Source of the DNA: Alphaproteobacteria bacterium 41-28 | GTDB taxonomy: Bacteria; Pseudomonadota; Alphaproteobacteria; UBA9655 | Length of the DNA: 64,000 nucleotides | Reading direction: 5' to 3' | NCBI GenBank assembly: GCA_001897795.1 | Contig: MKUL01000043.1 | Span: 1-64,000, forward strand | In this document: in pieces, positions 58,366-64,000 of the stretch | Layout of the letters: the number at the start of each line of letters is the position of its first letter | How positions within the stretch are numbered: the first letter of the stretch is position 1 | Notes under the pieces: model-generated | What the model was told of the DNA's origin: nothing | Seen by the model: the letters and a program-made list of their open reading frames with translations, nothing else | Databases searched by the model: none | Program-made: the position numbers and the translations under genes

Positions 58366-59508
58366 TCAGTTGTCAGTTCCTTCTTCTAATTTTTCCTCTT
58401 TTAACTTCAAACCCGTAATAATTTTTGGCTGTTTAAGCATAATCTCTAAAAATTCAGGAAATTTTGGATACGTTTCATCGGTTACACAACATTCTCTCAC
58501 ATCGAATGATTCAAAATTTCTATTTCTATCAATAGCCTCTGCTAAGTATTCCATTCCTTTAAGAGTAAAGGTTGCGTTAACCATCACAACCCTTCTGAGA
58601 AAAGTTGATTCCGCAATCCAAGAGCCAAGTTGAATGGCAGTTTCTTTTTTAAAATCCATCGCTTCCACTTCAAAATCAGTAAGGGGGAGCTTTACTTCCA
58701 TTAAATCCTTGAAGATTTGCTGAGGTAGCCGATGCGAGTTAGAGTCTAAACTTAATTTTTTAAGCGTTTCCATTTTTAAAATATGAGGCCAGAAATCACT
58801 TAAGAAGATATCTATATGTTTATTTTTTCTAAAATTATCTTCTATCTTTAATTCTTCTACCTTTATAGTCTCCAGTGTTTGATAAACAAGCTTTAGGGAT
58901 GAAGCTATTTTCGGGTATTCCAACAAAGTAAAACCTGATAGTTTTATGGACTTTATTGAGGCTAAGGTCCTTAGTATATCACAAAAAGATGTAAAATCTT
59001 CGTCAGTAGACCCATATATTCGATACTCTAAAGATGATACAGGTTGACCCAATCCATAGTTTAACATGTCTTGATCGGAACATTCTAAGCGAGAACCTCC
59101 TGGATAACTACGAAATTTGAGGGCGTAGATTTTTTCGTACCGCGCCCTTGTTTCTTTCAATCGTTCCGCGTTCCTCTGATCACGGAGGCAGTCCATGAGC
59201 TTGTCAGGACTCAAAGACGATAAAAACTGTATTTCTTCCTGAGACAGCCTATCTAGCGGGAAATTATTTGAAGTGATTGCTTCTTCTCCCTGAGAATCGG
59301 TTTGATCATCAGAACCATCAACTCTGCTTTTTTTCTGTTCTGCTTCATCCGTATTTTTTGCTTGAGGATCTTTTTTCTGAGAAGAACTTTCGTCTCGTTT
59401 ACGTTTTACGCCATGGGAAGTATCTTCACTTCCTTCAAACTGACCTTCCATAGCAAAGGCCGGAGAAACTGTAACCAAGAGGGCAAAAGTTAATGCTTTA
59501 ATCTTCAT
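58366..59508 (-). CDS. Exported LRR-like protein with basic NLS-like patch
   Basis: Signal MKIKALTFALLVTVSPAFA; GVKRKRDESSSQKK; leucine-rich repeats. Start reset to ATG 59508. Confidence 0.65.
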   Translation of the reverse strand: MKIKALTFALLVTVSPAFAMEGQFEGSEDTSHGVKRKRDESSSQKKDPQAKNTDEAEQKKSRVDGSDDQTDSQGEEAITSNNFPLDRLSQEEIQFLSSLSPDKLMDCLRDQRNAERLKETRARYEKIYALKFRSYPGGSRLECSDQDMLNYGLGQPVSSLEYRIYGSTDEDFTSFCDILRTLASIKSIKLSGFTLLEYPKIASSLKLVYQTLETIKVEELKIEDNFRKNKHIDIFLSDFWPHILKMETLKKLSLDSNSHRLPQQIFKDLMEVKLPLTDFEVEAMDFKKETAIQLGSWIAESTFLRRVVMVNATFTLKGMEYLAEAIDRNRNFESFDVRECCVTDETYPKFPEFLEIMLKQPKIITGLKLKEEKLEEGTDN

Positions 59509-59670
59509 TTTATAACATCCTTTTAATATTAATATTCTTACGACAAAATTTATAAACAAATAACGAAAAATTTCAATCATTATTTTAAAATTTTGTGTTA
59601 TTTATTATTCATTCAACGGGGTGAGGTTTAGCCACATTAGTCCTAAATAGGTAAATAAAATTGAAGTATT

Positions 59671-59774
59671 TTCTGGATTGCTTCGTCACGTTTCTCCTCG
59701 CAATGACGGGAAGAGTTGCTATGTATGTGTACCACGTCGTCATTGCGAGGAGCGTGAGCTCCAAAGCAATCCAT
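59671..59774. repeat. Palindromic repeat, family C
   Basis: ttctggattgcttcgtcacgtttctcctcgcaatgacg ... cgtcattgcgaggagcgtgagctccaaagcaatcca. Confidence 0.85.
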
Positions 59775-59975
59775 TCTTTTAATTTGGTAATTATCAAGTG
59801 AGGTACTCTCAAAGCTTGCTGCGCCCTCCATTTAGGTAATTTTTATTTTTAACCTTATTTTAAACGTTTTAATCAATAATATGAATGCAAACAAAATTAA
59901 ATAAATTGTCCGATAAATTTTTATTTTTTGTAATAAGTATTTGTTTCGCACTTTAAAAATTATTAGGAGGGAAGA

Positions 59976-60458
59976 ATGAAACTAGGAAAATCAAAATGGG
60001 TTGTGAGCTTTGCCTTAGCAGGTGGACTACTCTGCAGTAGCTATAATGTGAGCTACGGTGATGATACGGATTCTCTAATACAAGCTGAAAGTAGTGGAGA
60101 CTTAAACATTTTGTGTAGGAAAGCAAACGCTAGCCAGAAAATCTTTAGCTTACGTTCGTTTGAGGGTAGGGCTTGTAAACAGCCACAAGTCGCTGCTTTT
60201 GCTGTACTGTTGTGTGGTGGAAAAGGAGACTTCAATGGCTCTGGGTGCGATAAAAAAGCAAAAACAGCACTTGGAAAGGATTATAATGATCCTAAAGGTT
60301 TCTTAATACGGTCTGCAAAAACCGCTGGGGCCAAAATTAGAACTCTTATTTGCAGTCAACAAGACAAATTACCCTCACAATTTAAAACCGTTGTGGCACA
60401 AGTTTGTCCAGGAGCTCCAGCCCAATCACCCGCTGAAGCCGAATCACCCAGTAACTGA
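59976..60458 (+). CDS. Hypothetical exported cysteine-containing protein
   Basis: SD aggaggg; signal WVVSFALAGGLLCSSYNVSYG. Confidence 0.65.
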   Translation: MKLGKSKWVVSFALAGGLLCSSYNVSYGDDTDSLIQAESSGDLNILCRKANASQKIFSLRSFEGRACKQPQVAAFAVLLCGGKGDFNGSGCDKKAKTALGKDYNDPKGFLIRSAKTAGAKIRTLICSQQDKLPSQFKTVVAQVCPGAPAQSPAEAESPSN

Positions 60459-60660
60459 TTCAAGTTTGCGTTACAGCTTATTTTTGTTTGGCCTGCGAAT
60501 AGCATCATTACTTTCGCCACTCACAATGACAAAAAAGTCATTGTAAGTATCGAAAGCCAAAGACTGAGAACCCTATCCACCCGATTGGGTGAGGTTTAAG
60601 GTTATTAATAACTGGGCAAGGGCTTGCTTTAACCATTTTGGGAGACCACTACTCTCAGCT

Positions 60661-61151
60661 CGTCATTCCGGGATTTACAACCTCTTCCGCACCCGCAAAG
60701 CGGGGAGGATTAGAGGTTGTTAATACCCGGAACCTCTTGAATAAGCTATAAACTGTTGTATACGTCCTGCCAATCAGGGTTTTCTTTTTCTATTAACGCT
60801 ATCTTCCAAACTCGCCTCCATCCTTTGACTCTAGTTTCTCTCAAAATAGCTTGATTAATATCCTCATAAATTTCAAAATATACGAGTCGATTTACATTAT
60901 ATTTAGCTGAAAATCCTCCATAAATTTTGGCTTTATGTTGGTATACTCTTTTAATTAAGTCTGAAGTGACACCTGTGTATAAAGTTCCATTCTTTTTGTT
61001 TGCCAGGATATAAACATAAGAGTCCACCAGTATCTCCCAATAATAAAGTTTTTTTATGAGGTATAACTTCTCCCAGATTCCGGGTATTAAGCCCCTCTAA
61101 CCCTCGCCCCAATAGGGGCTTGGGAAGAGAGGCTAAATCCCGGAATGATGA
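60661..61151. mobile_element. GIY-YIG cassette 2: REP B, nuclease gene, inverted REP A
   Basis: Ends cgtcattccgggattta ... taaatcccggaatgatga; same order and spacing as cassette 1. Confidence 0.7.
60746..61027 (-). CDS. Single-domain GIY-YIG nuclease
   Basis: 82/93 aa identical by eye to the protein at 26833-27114; GTG start. Confidence 0.92.
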   Translation of the reverse strand: MDSYVYILANKKNGTLYTGVTSDLIKRVYQHKAKIYGGFSAKYNVNRLVYFEIYEDINQAILRETRVKGWRRVWKIALIEKENPDWQDVYNSL

Positions 61152-61416
61152 ATAAAAAAGGCTTTGCTATAGCTTCTTGCGCGGCCTGTTTACCGATTTC
61201 AACGATACGTTGCCCAAATGGGCTCAACCCTTTCTTAATCGTATATTTTAGCATTTTAGATTCATTTATCTTATCAAACATAACAAATTTACTTTAGCAT
61301 AAAATTAAACCACTCCTCTTTAAGACGCAAGAAGAACTTCACTCACTTCACACCCCTCTTGTGATTCTTTTCAATTCAGAATAAAACTCTGGCAGGACAA
61401 CAAATGGAGAAGATTT

Positions 61417-61554
61417 ATGACACTTGTTCGTGCTTTATGGGGAATGATGGCTTTCTTAATTCTCGCAGGACTCGTTACCCTTGCCATGTGGGGAATTCCA
61501 GCCCCGGCAACCCGGATTGAAAAAGTTATTCCCAATGAAAAGCTCCCTAAGTAA
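61417..61554 (+). CDS. Small single-TM protein (45 aa)
   Basis: MTLVRALWGMMAFLILAGLVTLAMWGIPAPATRIEKVIPNEKLPK; SD aatggagaag; stop overlaps next gene start. Confidence 0.6.
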   Translation: MTLVRALWGMMAFLILAGLVTLAMWGIPAPATRIEKVIPNEKLPK

Positions 61555-63079
61555 AGCACTTATCTCTGGGAGTACTTTTTTATTTTTACATTGGGGGCCT
61601 TGCAACAGCCAACCGATTCAACTCGTCCCCCCACAGGATGGCTCACCTGCTGAGCCCTCAAGGGAACTTCCTCTTCAAGAGGTCACAGGATTTTGGGAGG
61701 GAACGCCCCCTTCACTTATTGAAACCTATTTTCCTCAACTTCCTCTGCGTTTAACCTCGCCTTTATTACGATCATTGCGGGTCGAGATCTTGAAGGAAAA
61801 ATATGCCCCTCTCCTCCAAAATCCCCTTTACGAAAAAACCTTCCTCTCTCTTCTCATGGAAACGGGCCAGATTGAACAAGCCAAGGAATTTCTTTCAGAA
61901 ACGAATCTTCCCGAAAAGGACAGTGTATTCCTTGAGCTTCTGTGGCTCATCGGAGAACCCAAGAAAGCATGTGAAAAAATTGAGAATCTCATCCGAACTT
62001 CCCCCAACCTTGAGTGGAAAAAACAAAATGTTTATTGTCTTTTTCTTAACGGAGAAGGAGAACGTGGGAAAATAGCAGCAGAGCTCTTGAGTGAAACAAC
62101 TTCTGTCGCCTCCCCCCTTCTCAATTCGCTCTTCGATCCCTCATCTCGCCCGCCCTTTGAAGACTCGATCGTCCATTCCCCCTTCCTCCTTAATGTATGG
62201 TGCACAACGGGCCAAGAGATCCCCGAACAGGATTTAAAAAAACTTAACCCCCCTTCCCTCGCCTTCATCGCAGGATCGGAAAAAATGCCGCTTAAGACTC
62301 GCCTGTTAGCAGCACAAATGGCCTTTCAATTGGGAGATTTTAAGGGAGAAACCCTTCTCGTCCTTCTTAAAGATGCACGATCTGAGGGGCTATTGGAAAA
62401 ATTTGCTCGTGCCCTCACAGCGTCAAAGGCAGAGAATTTGCTTCCTCTGTTTGAAACTGCAGCCAAAGACCAAAAGTTAAATATTGTGGCAGATGTTTTT
62501 AAGCCGCTTCTCACGAAAATCGATCCTTCGCCTGAAACCCTTCCCCTTGCTCCCTATATGATCAGAGCCTTTTTATCAGCGAGAGAGAAAGATCTTGCGC
62601 AAAAATGGGGTACCTTTTTTATGCGGGAATCTCCTGATGAGGCTATTGCAACTCTCCCCCTTCTCCACATTGCCTTTCCTGAAAATAAATGGGGAGAAAC
62701 GCAACTTCGAGCCTGGCAAGCCTATCAAAGCCGTATGAATCCAGAATCTGCTGCCCGATCTTCTTATTTGCTCAGGCACGTGCTAGAAGCTTTAGGAGAA
62801 GTCCCTGGGCCTACGATAAAGGGAGAACCAGCCGCCCCCTCTTGGCGGCAGGGTAAAGCCCTTTTTGATGAGACGGCATTAGCCCTTCTCGATTCGGCAG
62901 CCACGAGTAAGCGAAAAGGAGAAGTTCTTCTTCTCACCCTTATTATGATTGGCGAGACCCCGCTCGGGGACCTATCTCCAGAGAAATTCACACGTCTCCT
63001 CGGTGCCCTTTATAAGGCAGGCTACACAACTGAGGCCCGCTCCCTTGCGCTTGAGTTCCTTTTGGCAAAGGGGATTTAA
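61538..63079 (+). CDS. Hypothetical exported helical-repeat protein
   Basis: Long ORF from ATG 61538 with signal MKSSLSKALISGSTFLFLHWGPCNS, coupled to the upstream small ORF. Confidence 0.7.
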   Translation, partial: KSSLSKALISGSTFLFLHWGPCNSQPIQLVPPQDGSPAEPSRELPLQEVTGFWEGTPPSLIETYFPQLPLRLTSPLLRSLRVEILKEKYAPLLQNPLYEKTFLSLLMETGQIEQAKEFLSETNLPEKDSVFLELLWLIGEPKKACEKIENLIRTSPNLEWKKQNVYCLFLNGEGERGKIAAELLSETTSVASPLLNSLFDPSSRPPFEDSIVHSPFLLNVWCTTGQEIPEQDLKKLNPPSLAFIAGSEKMPLKTRLLAAQMAFQLGDFKGETLLVLLKDARSEGLLEKFARALTASKAENLLPLFETAAKDQKLNIVADVFKPLLTKIDPSPETLPLAPYMIRAFLSAREKDLAQKWGTFFMRESPDEAIATLPLLHIAFPENKWGETQLRAWQAYQSRMNPESAARSSYLLRHVLEALGEVPGPTIKGEPAAPSWRQGKALFDETALALLDSAATSKRKGEVLLLTLIMIGETPLGDLSPEKFTRLLGALYKAGYTTEARSLALEFLLAKGI

Positions 63080-63339
63080 ATAAAGCGTTAGATTAAGACA
63101 CACATTTGTGAGATTTTTCTTTTAGCAATCAGCATAACGTATTAATAAATATAAATTTTATTCTCTACTTTTCATATAAAACTCCTTAATAAAAAGTTAA
63201 TAGAAAATTAAAAATTTATTAAAATTGTTCGGGATTAAAAAATATTTTATTTTTATAAAAGAAAGCAATGTTCATGTACAAATACGGCTCTTCGTTAAAT
63301 GAATGAAATCAACATTCTTTTAATAAAAGGAGAAAACTT

Positions 63340-64000
63340 ATGTTTCAGGATCTTCCAAAAAGAATAGGTTTATATCCATCAATAATATTTTCTTTAATGC
63401 TAGGAGGAACCCCTCTTTTTTTTGAAAGCGATTCAGCGGCCAAAATTAGGGGTGGTGAAGTAGCTTATACAGAAGAAGATCACAATAAGTACATAAAAAA
63501 ATTAAAAATATCTATAAGATTAGAAAAAAAGAAAATAAGAGAAATAAGAGCCAGTATAGCAAAACAAAAACGACTAGAAGTGCAAAAAAGACGGTACAAA
63601 AAGAGACAAGAAAGAGGCCGAACACTACAATTACGTCGTCAAAAACGACAGCAAGAACGTCAAATAGCTCAAAGAATAAGGTTAAAAAGTAAACACTACA
63701 TATTAAAAGAAGAAGTTAATGTTTTAAGGTCAGTAGCATTGCATCTTCGGCGGCAACACGCGGAAGCATCACAACTCACTCAACAATTGGCAGAAACATT
63801 GCGCGTAGCTCGGCAACGGCAAGAAGAACTCCAACAACAAGCACCGGCTCAGCAGGCAGCAGTATTAGGTCTTCCTCAGCAACAACCCGAAGCAGCTCGA
63901 CAAAGAGAAGACGCATTGCACTTAACTCAACAATTGGCAGAAACAGTGCGCATAGCTCAGCAGCGGGAAGAAGAACGTCAACAGCAAGAATTAGTTCAGC
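63340..64000 (+). CDS. Exported Gln/Arg-rich coiled-coil protein (runs off window)
   Basis: ATG 63340 behind AAAGGAGAA; open to window end; repeated LTQQLAET(L/V)R(V/I)A(R/Q)QR(Q/E)EE units. Confidence 0.7.
   Translation, partial: MFQDLPKRIGLYPSIIFSLMLGGTPLFFESDSAAKIRGGEVAYTEEDHNKYIKKLKISIRLEKKKIREIRASIAKQKRLEVQKRRYKKRQERGRTLQLRRQKRQQERQIAQRIRLKSKHYILKEEVNVLRSVALHLRRQHAEASQLTQQLAETLRVARQRQEELQQQAPAQQAAVLGLPQQQPEAARQREDALHLTQQLAETVRIAQQREEERQQQELVQ

Overview
64 kb of an alphaproteobacterial chromosome. The dus-ntrYX locus, pccA/pccB, dcd-murA-DUF2948, many palindromic repeats and many small exported proteins suggest a host-associated, Holosporales/Rickettsiales-like lineage (inference). Main blocks: (1) about 0.4-19.1 kb, an O-antigen/capsule-type polysaccharide island with an ABC exporter, a UDP-2-acetamido-2,6-dideoxy-L-hexose pathway, six glycosyltransferases and three methyltransferases. 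It lies between an intact tRNA-Tyr and a displaced 3' half of tRNA-Tyr that sits next to tRNA-Gly and tuf. (2) 19-36 kb, housekeeping and catabolic genes (CoA transferase, prfB with its programmed frameshift, dps, pccA/pccB) mixed with palindromic repeats, an IS with a candidate -1 frameshift, and a GIY-YIG cassette. (3) 36-47.6 kb, RES/Xre toxin-antitoxin, dcd-murA, dus, a stand-alone NtrC DNA-binding domain, and ntrY-ntrX. (4) 47.6-52.7 kb, an insert between two copies of the ntrX 3' end that differ only at synonymous sites. It carries a LuxI/GNAT-like gene divergent from a 1238-aa LuxR-HTH/NB-ARC/TPR protein. (5) 52.8-64 kb, hsp20, mgtE, maeB, tRNA-Leu, lipB, exported proteins, and a second GIY-YIG cassette. 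Best candidates for something undescribed: GIY-YIG nuclease genes bracketed by inverted REP-like palindromes with apparent non-autonomous derivatives; the ntrX-3' island with its LuxI-like/LuxR-STAND pair; a C-terminal coiled-coil tag shared by unrelated polysaccharide enzymes; and a recurring layout in which inserts sit between a gene's 3' end and a displaced copy of that 3' end. All homology calls were made by eye from the sequence, with no database search.
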